Origin: Gemmatimonadota bacterium
GTDB lineage: Bacteria > Latescibacterota > UBA2968
Assembly (NCBI GenBank): GCA_009838845.1
Contig: VXRD01000117.1
Location: forward strand, 1-64,000
DNA length: 64,000 nt
Direction: 5' to 3'
Below, one piece after another: positions 51,307-60,125 of this stretch (position 1 is its first letter; the number at the start of each line of letters is the position of its first letter). A program made the position numbers and the translations under genes. A model generated the notes under the pieces. The model was not told the DNA's origin. It ran no database searches and worked only from the letters and a program-made list of their open reading frames with translations.

Positions 51307-51758
51307 GATTGTGTATAAAAAGTGGGATATTTTTTCTGACCCTGATTCTGCTTGGGATGGGATGCAGTGATCGGGATATTTCTTCTGTTTCCATTAAAAA
51401 CGCATGGGTGCGGCAGAATATTCCGCGTCAGACGATGACTGCGGCTTATTTGGCTATTCACAATCGCGGTGCTGCAACTGCGCTCATTTCTGCTTCTACG
51501 CCTGCGGCTGAGGTTGCCGAGATTCACGTTATGACGACGGATGGCAATATTATGCGTATGAAAAAAATTGACCGTTTGCCGATTCCAGAAGATGGTTCAG
51601 CGACTTTGCAGCCGGGGGGTAACCATCTCATGCTTATCGGTCTCAGACGCGATTTGGCTCCGGACGATTCTCTTGCGCTTACGCTCACTTTTGCAAATGG
51701 TCAGGTGGAGACAGTTCGAGCACCTGTTGTTTCTTTTCGGAGTGAAGGGCGCAGATGA
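51303..51758 (+). CDS. PCu(A)C-family copper chaperone lipoprotein
   Basis: The 151-residue protein has a lipobox LGMGC (Cys21) and the copper site EIHVMTTDGNIMRM followed by GGNHLMLIGL, the H-M-H-M pattern of PCu(A)C proteins that carry Cu(I) to cytochrome oxidase Cu(A). It overlaps both the upstream cytochrome gene and the downstream Sco gene by 4 bp. The oxidase itself is not in the window. Confidence 0.91.
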   Translation: MRLCIKSGIFFLTLILLGMGCSDRDISSVSIKNAWVRQNIPRQTMTAAYLAIHNRGAATALISASTPAAEVAEIHVMTTDGNIMRMKKIDRLPIPEDGSATLQPGGNHLMLIGLRRDLAPDDSLALTLTFANGQVETVRAPVVSFRSEGRR

Positions 51759-52348
51759 ATACGATCCGCAGTACAGGTTTAGCTACTTTGCTGTTGCTAT
51801 TTATGGCCTGTAAACCGCTTGAGCGCACGCCGCAGTCCGATCCCGATCTCACCCTTTCTGCCGATCCCTTTCCTTTTGGCGGCGATTTGACGCTTGTTGA
51901 TCACGATGGCAATTCTTTCCATTTGGCAGATCAACAGCGTCCGTTTCTTCTCTTTTTTGGCTATGCGAGTTGTCCCGATGCGTGTCCTCAAACGATGGCG
52001 CGGCTTGCGAGTGCTTATACGATTTTAGGCGAGGATGCACGCGATCTCAGGACGCTTTTTGTGAGTGTTGATCCCGGGCGCGATTCACCCGAAATGCTCA
52101 AATCTTATTTGTCGCATTTTGACGTGCCAGCTATTGGTCTTACAGGGGCGCGGGATAGTATTGATGCGGTGGTTAAGCGCTATGCCGCTCATTATGAGGT
52201 TGGCGAGCAGGGTTCTGCGGCGGGGTATCTTATCGACCATTCCCTCTATACCTATCTCATTGACCAGAACGGCGATTTGCGCTTCTTTTTTCGCTCGTCT
52301 CACACTGCCGAAGAAATCGCGACTGTGGTTCGTCAATTGTCCAAGTAG
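51755..52348 (+). CDS. Sco1/SenC-family copper delivery protein
   Basis: The 197-residue thioredoxin-fold protein has a lipobox FMAC (Cys19), the copper/redox motif CPDAC (Cys73, Cys77) and the conserved His162 in DHSLYTYLI. Sco proteins assemble the Cu(A) centre of cytochrome c oxidase or keep its thiols reduced. It is the last of three overlapping genes. A perfect 12-bp palindrome begins 58 bp after its stop. Confidence 0.93.
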   Translation: MNTIRSTGLATLLLLFMACKPLERTPQSDPDLTLSADPFPFGGDLTLVDHDGNSFHLADQQRPFLLFFGYASCPDACPQTMARLASAYTILGEDARDLRTLFVSVDPGRDSPEMLKSYLSHFDVPAIGLTGARDSIDAVVKRYAAHYEVGEQGSAAGYLIDHSLYTYLIDQNGDLRFFFRSSHTAEEIATVVRQLSK

Positions 52349-52406
52349 ATTCGCACCGAGACTGCGAAGCATCTGGAATAAGGAAATTGGAAACTGCTTG
52401 AGGGGA

Positions 52407-52433
52407 AATTCTCTCACAGGTTGTGAGAGAATT
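52407..52433. promoter_or_regulatory. Perfect 12-bp palindrome upstream of RHH-like gene
   Basis: AATTCTCTCACA (52407-52418), loop GGT, TGTGAGAGAATT (52422-52433). There is no T-run after it, so it is not a simple terminator. It lies 66 bp upstream of the small RHH antitoxin-like gene and could be its operator, or an RNA hairpin ending the Sco operon. Confidence 0.55.
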
Positions 52434-52499
52434 AGAACACAGTCCAATATAGCACAGGCTGTTGCCATATTGAGCAAGGTCGCACAGGGTTGAAAGTTA

Positions 52500-52739
52500 A
52501 TGACAACCATAAGTCTTACTATACCCGATTCACTTCACGCAACGGTCCGTGATATTATCGAGCGTGAAGGCATGTCGCTCGAACAGTTCATCATGTTGGC
52601 GATGGCTGAGAAGGCGTCGGCAATTGCGACAGAAACGTACCTTGAAGCGCGTGCAAAGCGAGGAAGCAGAGAGAAATTTTTGGCGGCAATGGCAAAGGTA
52701 GCGGACGTAGAACCGTCAACAGATCAGGATCGGATTTAG
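52500..52739 (+). CDS. Orphan RHH antitoxin-like protein
   Basis: The 79-residue protein has an N-terminal ribbon-helix-helix of the HicB/CopG type (TTISLTIPDSLHATVRDIIE then REGMSLEQFIMLAMAEKASA) and a charged C-terminal tail. Such proteins bind DNA as dimers and neutralise a partner toxin. No toxin gene follows; the next 275 bp hold only a palindromic repeat. It is therefore an orphan antitoxin or regulator, perhaps left after loss of the toxin. Confidence 0.8.
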   Translation: MTTISLTIPDSLHATVRDIIEREGMSLEQFIMLAMAEKASAIATETYLEARAKRGSREKFLAAMAKVADVEPSTDQDRI

Positions 52740-52835
52740 TTTGGGGTGAGAAGCCGATTGATCCTGGATTTAGTTTCAAAGCAATATGAAGACTACATGA
52801 TGTGTGGCTTCAAAAGTAAATGTGCTACTACACCA

Positions 52836-52960
52836 TGTCATGCTGAGGAAGCCGATAGGCTGACGACGCATCTGTGACCCATGCACACCGTTCAAGCAGC
52901 AGAGGAACTGCTATCGCAGTTGTATCCCGCTCCTTCGACTACGCTACGCTCAGAATGACA
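52836..52960. repeat. Inverted-repeat element (TGTCATGCTGAG type)
   Basis: A 125-bp element with ends TGTCATGCTGAG (52836-52847) and CTCAGAATGACA (52949-52960), matching the ends of the element at 28812-28897. The interior contains GAAGCCGATAGGC and CTTCGACTACGCTACG. It fills most of the 275-bp gap before the accessory island. Confidence 0.75.
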
Positions 52961-53014
52961 GGCGCATTATATTGTGCATAATGCGTAATATCAGTTACTC
53001 ACGAAAGACAATTA

Positions 53015-53860
53015 ATGAGACTCGAATTGTACCGACAACATTTAGGCTATGAACTCGCAAGTCTGCCCGATGTGCGATATCAAAATATCCAAAGCTATGC
53101 ACTGACAACGGGTGTCTTGGTGCGAAAAATTATTCAGCACTTTAAGATAAACAGCATCCGTATAGCGGATTTTTATGACCAAGGAAAATACCACCAACTA
53201 GAAAAAGTGCTCGGAGCATTAATACACTATGCCAGATTTGAGCCACATTATAGAAACAAAAATTATATGTCCCAAAACAACAATAATGACAAAGACAATA
53301 TTGTGCGGCTCAAATCTGACACAAAAGAACTCTCTATTAGCTTAAATGATTATTTCGATATCTTGTCTCGTTTTGCCCATGATGATTTATTTATTACTCA
53401 TCATTTTTTTTCTAGCTTGGTTACACTCTTGACCGAATGTGTTAAGTATCCACTCGGAAAGGTTAGTAGTGGCGAGTATCAAAATTTTATATGTGATTTT
53501 GCTGATGATGCTTTTGGGGTCGTATCAAAACTGGTTGAGTCAGGAACTATTCAAATCCCACAAAATCTGGAAATATTCTGTTACCAGGATGCTATTCTTG
53601 ATCCCAATGACCCTTTTAACAGTCAACAATTAGAGCCTGCCCACATGTCGTGTGCCTCTTTTATAAGAGGTTTCAATGATCTCGGTCATCGTTTTCTTAT
53701 AGGCCATGGGACAGAAAATTTTTATGGCATAACAGAATATGTATACCGGAGACATTGGAAAAGCGAAGAATTTCATACCCTTGTAATTCCATTTGAGGAT
53801 TTACTCAACATGTCCAGGGTGATAAAAGCCAAGGCAAGAGAGGGGGCTGTGTCGCCTTGA
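53015..53860 (+). CDS. Protein of unknown function in the accessory island
   Basis: The 281-residue protein has no motif I recognise. It is soluble, mixed-charge, with no signal peptide or membrane segment; the middle (residues about 75-110) is rich in Asn, Asp and Lys. Its DNA is clearly more AT-rich than that of the flanking catabolic genes. It is followed by a 94-residue unknown gene and then a restriction-modification pair, all on the same strand. A defence-related role is only positional. Confidence 0.75.
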   Translation: MRLELYRQHLGYELASLPDVRYQNIQSYALTTGVLVRKIIQHFKINSIRIADFYDQGKYHQLEKVLGALIHYARFEPHYRNKNYMSQNNNNDKDNIVRLKSDTKELSISLNDYFDILSRFAHDDLFITHHFFSSLVTLLTECVKYPLGKVSSGEYQNFICDFADDAFGVVSKLVESGTIQIPQNLEIFCYQDAILDPNDPFNSQQLEPAHMSCASFIRGFNDLGHRFLIGHGTENFYGITEYVYRRHWKSEEFHTLVIPFEDLLNMSRVIKAKAREGAVSP

Positions 53861-53900
53861 ACATGGTTCCTCCACCATACACACAGAAAGGATCAGCAAG

Positions 53901-54185
53901 ATGGGCGAAATAATAGGGCCGATCAAAATATCTGCTGACCGTGTAGGCATAACCTCCATAAGTTCTTTGCGAGGACTAGGAGACAGTAGTGTATCTGCTA
54001 TAGCTAAAAAAGGGGAGGCAGTGTTAGTGTCGTTCAAGGTCCACAAGGGCGGAAAGGATTTGGAGTGTGAAGAACTCATCAAAATTCTTTTGGATATGGT
54101 TGCTGCCGCATATCATCATCAACCAGAATCGAAGGAAGAATCAGCGAAATACGCCTATCTAAGGCAGGTAACACAAATTTCTTAG
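53901..54185 (+). CDS. Small protein of unknown function
   Basis: The 94-residue protein has no known motif. Its first half contains Ser/Gly-rich turns (ITSISSLRGLGDSSVS), the second half is helical and charged. It lies 40 bp after the preceding unknown gene and 228 bp before the restriction gene, in an AT-rich stretch. AGAAAGGA upstream of ATG 53901 supports it being expressed. Confidence 0.6.
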   Translation: MGEIIGPIKISADRVGITSISSLRGLGDSSVSAIAKKGEAVLVSFKVHKGGKDLECEELIKILLDMVAAAYHHQPESKEESAKYAYLRQVTQIS

Positions 54186-54205
54186 AAGGCCGTTTTAAAA
54201 ATCAT

Positions 54206-54240
54206 TCTGGGAGCGCAGGCTTCCAGCCTACATGCGCTGT
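54206..54240. repeat. Hairpin repeat (GGGAGCGCAGGCTTCCAGCC type)
   Basis: AGCGCAGGCT, loop TCC, AGCC with outer arm TGCGCT (54212-54239). This GGGAGCGCAGGC hairpin is of a kind dispersed in many bacterial genomes. It is in the gap between the unknown gene and the restriction gene. Confidence 0.5.
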
Positions 54241-54413
54241 TTTCGTCCATTTTGTTCGCATATTCGGTTCCAAATTGACGCTATAATGCTTTGTCTATGC
54301 AGGTCTCTGAAGGTTTTCAAACAGCTTCTAAATCTCAAACCAAGAAGTTTTCAGTCTCTCTCATCCATTTTATACATCTTCAGCCCTCAAAAGCGGAAAG
54401 GAATAGCATTTGT

Positions 54414-55262
54414 ATGAACACCTATAATCCGTACAAAGATTTTACTGATCGCCTGAAGTTGCTGAGTAGTAAACATCCAGATTTGATCACAACTACACTC
54501 AGTAATATCTTCACCATGCGCCTCATTGGGAACAAAACTCATGGTGATCTGGCAGAAATAGCAATCGCTGAATTTATCAATCAATACATGTACGACTTTC
54601 AATCAATTCACGTAGGTAAAGATCTCTACCGGGCAAAGTCAAAAGAGGAAGACATTAAGATCATCAACGAAATCACCAAAGATGAGTTTCCCGTCAGTCT
54701 TAAAGCCTACGGGGATGGCCCCCTTCAGCTCTCCACCGACAAGAATTTCCGCATGTTTCCAAGACTGGAACAAGAGGGTATCGAAGTTAAAGAACGAGTT
54801 GCTATTCAAAAAATTTTACAAGACCCTGCTTTCGTTGAATTTCGCAACATCAATGTGCTACCGCTGATCTATGACGAAAAGAATCAACGTTGCAATATAC
54901 TTGTTTTCGATTATAACCGTGCGATAAGTGAGACTGCCCGCATCACAAGAGAGGAAGGGACAAGAGGGAGAAAGCATCCTGTATACCGTTTTTATGATAT
55001 ATTTGAGAACTATATATGCGAGGTTCGTTATGGCGATGCTACTGCAAACGCGCTTCAACGGGGCCTGTGGACCCATACTAAGAACGGACTGAAATATTTT
55101 GATAGCATTACCGGTGGGTGGATCGACTATTCACACAATCAGTTCCTTGTCAAATTATTTTCTCATGCGTTGGTTTCATCAGAAGATGGACACATATCAG
55201 CACTTGAGAAAGTCCAAGAAGATATTGCACAATTAAAACAGAGATCGGGGGTAAGAATATAA
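54414..55262 (+). CDS. Probable type II restriction endonuclease
   Basis: The 282-residue protein is directly coupled to a DNA adenine methyltransferase gene; its stop TAA and the methylase ATG share one base. The middle region has THGDLAEIAIAEFI and FPVSLKAYGDGPLQLSTDK, which could supply a PD-(D/E)xK-like active site (Glu and Lys), as in type II enzymes. ATG 54414 has GGAAAGG upstream; the frame is open to 54291. Assignment as nuclease rests mostly on context; the recognition sequence is not predictable. Confidence 0.75.
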   Translation: MNTYNPYKDFTDRLKLLSSKHPDLITTTLSNIFTMRLIGNKTHGDLAEIAIAEFINQYMYDFQSIHVGKDLYRAKSKEEDIKIINEITKDEFPVSLKAYGDGPLQLSTDKNFRMFPRLEQEGIEVKERVAIQKILQDPAFVEFRNINVLPLIYDEKNQRCNILVFDYNRAISETARITREEGTRGRKHPVYRFYDIFENYICEVRYGDATANALQRGLWTHTKNGLKYFDSITGGWIDYSHNQFLVKLFSHALVSSEDGHISALEKVQEDIAQLKQRSGVRI

Positions 55263-56398
55263 TGCTAACTTCTCTCTTTGACGATCTCGTGCTTGATGCA
55301 CCTCCCACAGAGGGAATCAAATACGCGGGGTCTAAGTTGAAACTTCTTCCGCGTATTCTGCAATTGGTGAAAAAAGTTGATGCAAGGACGGTTTTGGATG
55401 GGTTTTCGGGTACGACGAGGGTGTCGCAGGCACTTGCAAGGCTGGGTTATACGGTTGTTTGCAATGATGTTGCGGTGTGGTCGAAGGTTTTTGGGACGTG
55501 CTATTTGCTGAATGAAAAGAGGCGAGAGGATTACCAACCACTGATCGATCATCTCAATGCGCTTCCGCATGTGGATGGGTGGTTCACGGAGCACTATGGG
55601 GGCTATGCCAATGACGGATGTGCGATACAGAGGGATGGGCGCAAGAAGCCGTGGCAAATACACAATACCCGTAAATTAGACGCGATTCGAGAGGAGATCG
55701 ACGCGCTGAAGCTCGATCCGGTTGATGAGGCTGTGGCGCTTACGAGTCTGATTTTGGCGCTGGATCGCGTGGATAGCAGTTTGGGGCATTTTGTTTCTTA
55801 TCTGAAGGATTGGTCGCCGCGTTCTTATAAGGAGCTTGTGCTGAAGGTGCCGAATATTTTTTGTTCATCAGGGGAACATCAGGTATGCCAGAGGGATATT
55901 TTTGATCTCGTTCCCGATATATCTGTTGATCTGGCGTATTTCGATCCCCCTTATGGATCAAATAACGAGAAGATGCCACCGTCGCGGGTGCGGTACGCTT
56001 CGTATTACCATGTGTGGACGAGTGTGATTTGTGCCGATAAACCGGCTCTTTTCGGGAAGGCCAATCGCCGTAGGGATACATCGGATACTGTGGCGGCGTC
56101 TGTTTTTGAGGCGTTTCGGCGGAATGATGAGGGGCGTTTTATTGCTGTTGAGGCGATTGAGAATCTGATTGAGGCGACGCGCGCGCGATGGATTATTCTA
56201 TCGTACAGTTCTGGCGGGCGGGCGACTGCGAGAGCGTTGAACGATGTGTTGCGGCGCAATGGCGAGATAGTGGATGTGGTTGCGCTCAATTACAAGAAGA
56301 ATGTGATGGCGGGGATGAAGTGGACGAATGAATGGTTGAGGGATGCAGAGGAACCGAACCGGGAGTTTTTGTTTTTGCTCGAGAAAAAGGCGGTCTGA
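55262..56398 (+). CDS. DNA adenine methyltransferase, D12 class (restriction-modification)
   Basis: The 378-residue protein has the alpha-class (Dam/D12) motif order: motif X KYAGSKLKLLP, motif I VLDGFSGTTRVS, then motif IV DPPYG. It methylates the exocyclic amino group of adenine. With the gene before it, it forms a type II restriction-modification module. The coding sequence is more like the flanking genome in GC content than the upstream gene. It ends 8 bp before the Lgt-like gene. Confidence 0.92.
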   Translation: MLTSLFDDLVLDAPPTEGIKYAGSKLKLLPRILQLVKKVDARTVLDGFSGTTRVSQALARLGYTVVCNDVAVWSKVFGTCYLLNEKRREDYQPLIDHLNALPHVDGWFTEHYGGYANDGCAIQRDGRKKPWQIHNTRKLDAIREEIDALKLDPVDEAVALTSLILALDRVDSSLGHFVSYLKDWSPRSYKELVLKVPNIFCSSGEHQVCQRDIFDLVPDISVDLAYFDPPYGSNNEKMPPSRVRYASYYHVWTSVICADKPALFGKANRRRDTSDTVAASVFEAFRRNDEGRFIAVEAIENLIEATRARWIILSYSSGGRATARALNDVLRRNGEIVDVVALNYKKNVMAGMKWTNEWLRDAEEPNREFLFLLEKKAV

Positions 56399-56406
56399 TA
56401 AATACG

Positions 56407-57153
56407 ATGTCTCCAATTCTCTTTGAATACGGGCCGATTCGCATCGGCGTTTATGGCGTGATGCTCGCGGTTGGTTTGATTTGTGCGTCGTGGGTACTCA
56501 AACGCGAGTTTCGGCGTCGGGGGCTTGATCCCTCGTTGTCAGATCGCATTGCATTTGTCGCCGTGATCGGCGGTATTGTGGGGAGTAAAATTTTTCACGT
56601 TCTTGAGTATCCCCACGCGTTTGTGGCCGATCCTTTTGGCACGATTTTTTCCTCGGTGGGTTGGGCCTGGTACGGCGGGCTTTTGGGTGGGGCTGCGACT
56701 GTGCTCCTTTGGCTTCGCCGGTATAATGCGCTCGATTGGCCCGCTGTGGATGCGATTGCACCTGCTCTTGTGGTGGGGTACTTTTTTGGGCGGGGGGGAT
56801 GTGAGCTTTCGGGCGATGGATGCTATGGGATTCCTACGGATTTGCCCTGGGGTATGGCTTATCCCAACGGTCTTGTGCCCACGCTCGATTTTGTGCATCC
56901 GACGCCGATTTACGAGATGATTCAGATGGTTTGTATTTTCGGGATTTTGTTGGCTCTGCGCGATCGTCTCAGACCCGGCATGGTTTTTGGTCTTTATCTC
57001 GTTTTAATGGCTGTTGCCCGCTTTTTTGTCGAGTTTGTGCGTCTCACACCCGAGGTTTTTATGGGGCTTACGGTGCATCAGTGGGTTAGCATTGGTCTCG
57101 TGGTTACGGGGATTTATCTCATTAATTTGCGTCGAACAAGACCTCAGAATTGA
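56407..57153 (+). CDS. Lgt-family protein (prolipoprotein diacylglyceryl transferase-like)
   Basis: The 248-residue polytopic membrane protein aligns with Lgt over its whole length (FEYGPIRIGVYGVMLAVGL, GRGGCELSGDGCYG, HPTPIYE). Some residues important in E. coli Lgt differ: the His of the HGG motif is Tyr89 (WAWYGGLLGG), and the GNFxNxE segment reads GCELSGD (Cys132, Asp137), while Arg129 is kept. It may be a true Lgt of a divergent clade or a Lgt-like paralog. ATG 56407 is chosen at the family start. It leads to cysS and hemB. Confidence 0.82.
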   Translation: MSPILFEYGPIRIGVYGVMLAVGLICASWVLKREFRRRGLDPSLSDRIAFVAVIGGIVGSKIFHVLEYPHAFVADPFGTIFSSVGWAWYGGLLGGAATVLLWLRRYNALDWPAVDAIAPALVVGYFFGRGGCELSGDGCYGIPTDLPWGMAYPNGLVPTLDFVHPTPIYEMIQMVCIFGILLALRDRLRPGMVFGLYLVLMAVARFFVEFVRLTPEVFMGLTVHQWVSIGLVVTGIYLINLRRTRPQN

Positions 57154-57187
57154 CAAAATTATGACCTCGGTTTATTTTTGAACTCAC

Positions 57188-58696
57188 ATGGATATTCGAT
57201 TTTACAATACGCTGACGAATCGCGAAGAAATTTTTGAGCCGCTCGATCCTCCAAATGTGGCGATGTATTCCTGTGGTCCAACGGTGTACGATTTTGCCCA
57301 TATCGGCAATTTTAAGTCTTTTTTGTTTTCCGATGTACTCCGTCGATTTCTCGATTTGGCCGGTTATAATGTTACCCATGTGATGAATATTACCGATGTG
57401 GGGCATATGACGGACGACGATGTGGCCGATGCGACTGGCGAGGACAAGATCGCGGTGGCTGCGCGCAAGCTCAAGGAGGAAAAGAAATTGGGCATGTTGC
57501 CCGATGATGCGGTTTCCAATCCCGATGATCCGTTTGAGGTGGCGCAATATTTTACGGATGCATTTGTCGAAGATGCGCGTTTGCTGGGGATTAAAGTGGC
57601 GCACGACTATCCGCGCAATATGCCGCGTCCCACGGAACATATCGATGCCATACAGGTGATGATTCAGAAGCTGTTGGACAAGGGCCACGCTTATGTTGCC
57701 GATGATGGTGTGGTTTATTTTAGTGTTGAATCTTTTCCCGAATACGGTCGTCTGTCGGGCAACGATCTCGATCAACTTGTCGCGGGTTCGGGTGGGCGCG
57801 TGCTTGAGGAACACCAGGCGATCAAGCGCAATCCCGCTGATTTCTTTTTGTGGAAACCCGATCCGTCGCATATTATGAAATGGCCTTCTCCCTGGGGTGA
57901 GGGGTATCCGGGCTGGCATATCGAGTGTTCGGCTATGGCGATGAAGATGCTGCGCAGAGAAGTTATCGATATTCACACGGGGGGCGAGGATAATATTTTT
58001 CCGCACCACGAATGCGAGATTGCCCAGTCGTGTTGTGCGACGGGGCATTCGCATTTTGCCAGGTACTGGATTCACCCGCGCTATTTAATGGTTGAAGGTG
58101 AGAAGATGTCCAAGAGCAAGGGCAATTTTTTTACGGTGCGGGATGTGCTGGAAGGCAAGGTGACCGGGCGTCCCGTTCATCCTTCGGTTTTGCGTTACGA
58201 ACTCATTAAGACGCATTATCGCACGCAGACCAATTTTACGAAAAAAGGTGTTCGTGATTCGGCCAATGCCGTGCGAAGATTTCACGAGTTTGGACAGGGG
58301 CTTATCCATGCGGCGAATGGCGATGCGACGGAGGTCGGCAGAGATCATCCCGTTGTTGCCGATTTTCTCAGTGCTCTGTCCAGTGATCTCAATATTAGTG
58401 CAGCGCTTGCCGTGGTGCATAACTGGATGGGGCAAGAGGTAGATGACCCGTCCGAAGCATTGGATGTGTTTGACAAGATCAATAGCGTGCTCGGCATTGC
58501 CGATCTTTCGGGATTGGTCAAGGCTGAATCAGCGGATGATACAGATACCAGCGAGGCGATTTGCAAACAGATTGACGAGGCCCGCGCGTCCAGAGATTAC
58601 GATACTGCCGATCATCTGCGGCAGGAACTCATCGATGCGGGCTATGAGGTTCGCACTGCGCCGGAAGGTACGATAGCTGTGAAGCAGTTGGCGTAG
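57188..58696 (+). CDS. cysS: Cysteinyl-tRNA synthetase
   Basis: The 502-residue enzyme charges tRNA-Cys. The HIGH-type motif is HIGN (residues 38-41), the KMSKS loop is at residues 306-310, and zinc ligands are in [10 protein letters not shown] (Cys29), WHIECSAM and PHHECEIA. The C-terminal DALR/anticodon part is complete. It stands in a housekeeping row: Lgt-like, cysS, hemB, sufE. Confidence 0.97.
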   Translation: MDIRFYNTLTNREEIFEPLDPPNVAMYSCGPTVYDFAHIGNFKSFLFSDVLRRFLDLAGYNVTHVMNITDVGHMTDDDVADATGEDKIAVAARKLKEEKKLGMLPDDAVSNPDDPFEVAQYFTDAFVEDARLLGIKVAHDYPRNMPRPTEHIDAIQVMIQKLLDKGHAYVADDGVVYFSVESFPEYGRLSGNDLDQLVAGSGGRVLEEHQAIKRNPADFFLWKPDPSHIMKWPSPWGEGYPGWHIECSAMAMKMLRREVIDIHTGGEDNIFPHHECEIAQSCCATGHSHFARYWIHPRYLMVEGEKMSKSKGNFFTVRDVLEGKVTGRPVHPSVLRYELIKTHYRTQTNFTKKGVRDSANAVRRFHEFGQGLIHAANGDATEVGRDHPVVADFLSALSSDLNISAALAVVHNWMGQEVDDPSEALDVFDKINSVLGIADLSGLVKAESADDTDTSEAICKQIDEARASRDYDTADHLRQELIDAGYEVRTAPEGTIAVKQLA

Positions 58697-58718
58697 AAGA
58701 AGACGGAAGAAGGTTTTT

Positions 58719-59690
58719 ATGACTTTTCCAATTACCCGCATGCGCCGTTTGCGCCAGAGTGAGACGACGCGCCGAATGGTGCGCGAAAATCACGTGCGCG
58801 TTGACGATTTGATTATGCCCCTGTTTGTGTGTCCGGGCAGAGGTGTGAAGAAAGAAATTGGGTCTATGCCGGGCAACCATCAGATGTCGATAGATGTCGT
58901 GGTTGAGGCGTGTAGAGAAATTGCCGATCTGGGCATTCCAGCGGTGATTCTTTTTGGGATTCCCGATCACAAAGACGCGCGGGGTAGTGGGGCTTATTGC
59001 GATGATGGTATTATTCAGCGCGCGATATCCGCGATTAAAGAACATACGCCTGATCTCTATGTGATTACGGATGTGTGTTTGTGCGAATATACGGATCACG
59101 GGCATTGCGGTGTGATTCTGGATAAAGATGTGCATAATGATGAAACGGTTGACCTTCTCGTCGCGGAGTCCCTTTCCCATGTTCGCGCGGGCGCAGATGT
59201 GGTCGCGCCTTCCGATATGATGGATGGCCGCGTTGGCGCTATTCGCTCTGCTCTGGATGCCCAGGGGTTTGACCATATACCGATTATGGCATATTCGGCC
59301 AAATATTGCTCGGGTTTTTACGGTCCATTTCGCGAAGCGGCAGAGTCCGCGCCGCAATTTGGCGATCGCCGGTCCTATCAGATGGATCCGGCAAATGGCG
59401 ACGAGGCCATGCGCGAGGTGGCTCTGGATATTGAGGAGGGCGCAGATATCGTTATGATCAAGCCCGCATTGCCCTATCTGGATATTATTTACCGGGTGAA
59501 AACAGAGTTTGGCGTGCCGGTTGCCGCGTACAATGTCAGCGGCGAGTTTGCGATGCTAAAAGCTGCTTTCGCAAATGGCTGGCTGGATGAAGACCGGGTG
59601 CGAGACGAGGTTCTGGTGAGTATTAAACGCGCGGGCGCAGATCTTATTCTGACCTATTTTGCGCGCGATATTGCGCGGGTGGTGAGGTGA
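58719..59690 (+). CDS. hemB: Porphobilinogen synthase (delta-aminolevulinic acid dehydratase)
   Basis: The 323-residue enzyme condenses two 5-aminolevulinate molecules in tetrapyrrole synthesis. Schiff-base lysines are in [14 protein letters not shown] (Lys195) and VMIKPALPY (Lys248). The metal site [14 protein letters not shown] has Cys120, Cys122 and Cys130, marking the zinc-dependent type. GAAGAAGG precedes ATG 58719. It is 22 bp after cysS and 9 bp before sufE. Confidence 0.97.
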   Translation: MTFPITRMRRLRQSETTRRMVRENHVRVDDLIMPLFVCPGRGVKKEIGSMPGNHQMSIDVVVEACREIADLGIPAVILFGIPDHKDARGSGAYCDDGIIQRAISAIKEHTPDLYVITDVCLCEYTDHGHCGVILDKDVHNDETVDLLVAESLSHVRAGADVVAPSDMMDGRVGAIRSALDAQGFDHIPIMAYSAKYCSGFYGPFREAAESAPQFGDRRSYQMDPANGDEAMREVALDIEEGADIVMIKPALPYLDIIYRVKTEFGVPVAAYNVSGEFAMLKAAFANGWLDEDRVRDEVLVSIKRAGADLILTYFARDIARVVR

Positions 59691-59699
59691 GAGGTTTTT

Positions 59700-60119
59700 A
59701 TGGATATTACGATTGATCGCATTATGCAAAATTTTGATGTTCTCACGGATTGGGAAGATCGCTACCGGTATATTATTGAACTCGGTCGCAAGTTGCCGCC
59801 TTTTGATGAGGAATACAAAGTTGATGACAATCTGGTGCGGGGATGTGTGAGCCAGGTGTGGCTCGTGACCGATGTTCGAGATGGCGATCCCCCTGTGATC
59901 GAATTTCGCGCAGATAGCGATGCGCAAATTGTCAAGGGTCTGGTCGCTATTTTGTTGTCGCTGTATTCGGGTAAGACCGCTCGGGAGATTCTCACGGCTG
60001 ACATTCGCAGCATTTTTCAACAGCTTGAGCTCGCCAAACACCTCAGTATTAACCGCGCCAATGGCTTTGCTTCTATGGTCAAGCGCATTCACGAACTCGC
60101 GCTTGCCACAGCGGCATAG
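59700..60119 (+). CDS. sufE: SufE-family sulfur acceptor protein
   Basis: The 139-residue protein has the SufE active-site motif VRGCVSQVW with Cys49. SufE accepts sulfur from the SufS desulfurase for iron-sulfur cluster assembly. No suf operon genes are adjacent. It follows hemB by 9 bp and converges with the mannonate dehydratase gene with a 6-bp gap. Confidence 0.94.
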   Translation: MDITIDRIMQNFDVLTDWEDRYRYIIELGRKLPPFDEEYKVDDNLVRGCVSQVWLVTDVRDGDPPVIEFRADSDAQIVKGLVAILLSLYSGKTAREILTADIRSIFQQLELAKHLSINRANGFASMVKRIHELALATAA

Positions 60120-60125
60120 AAGGAT

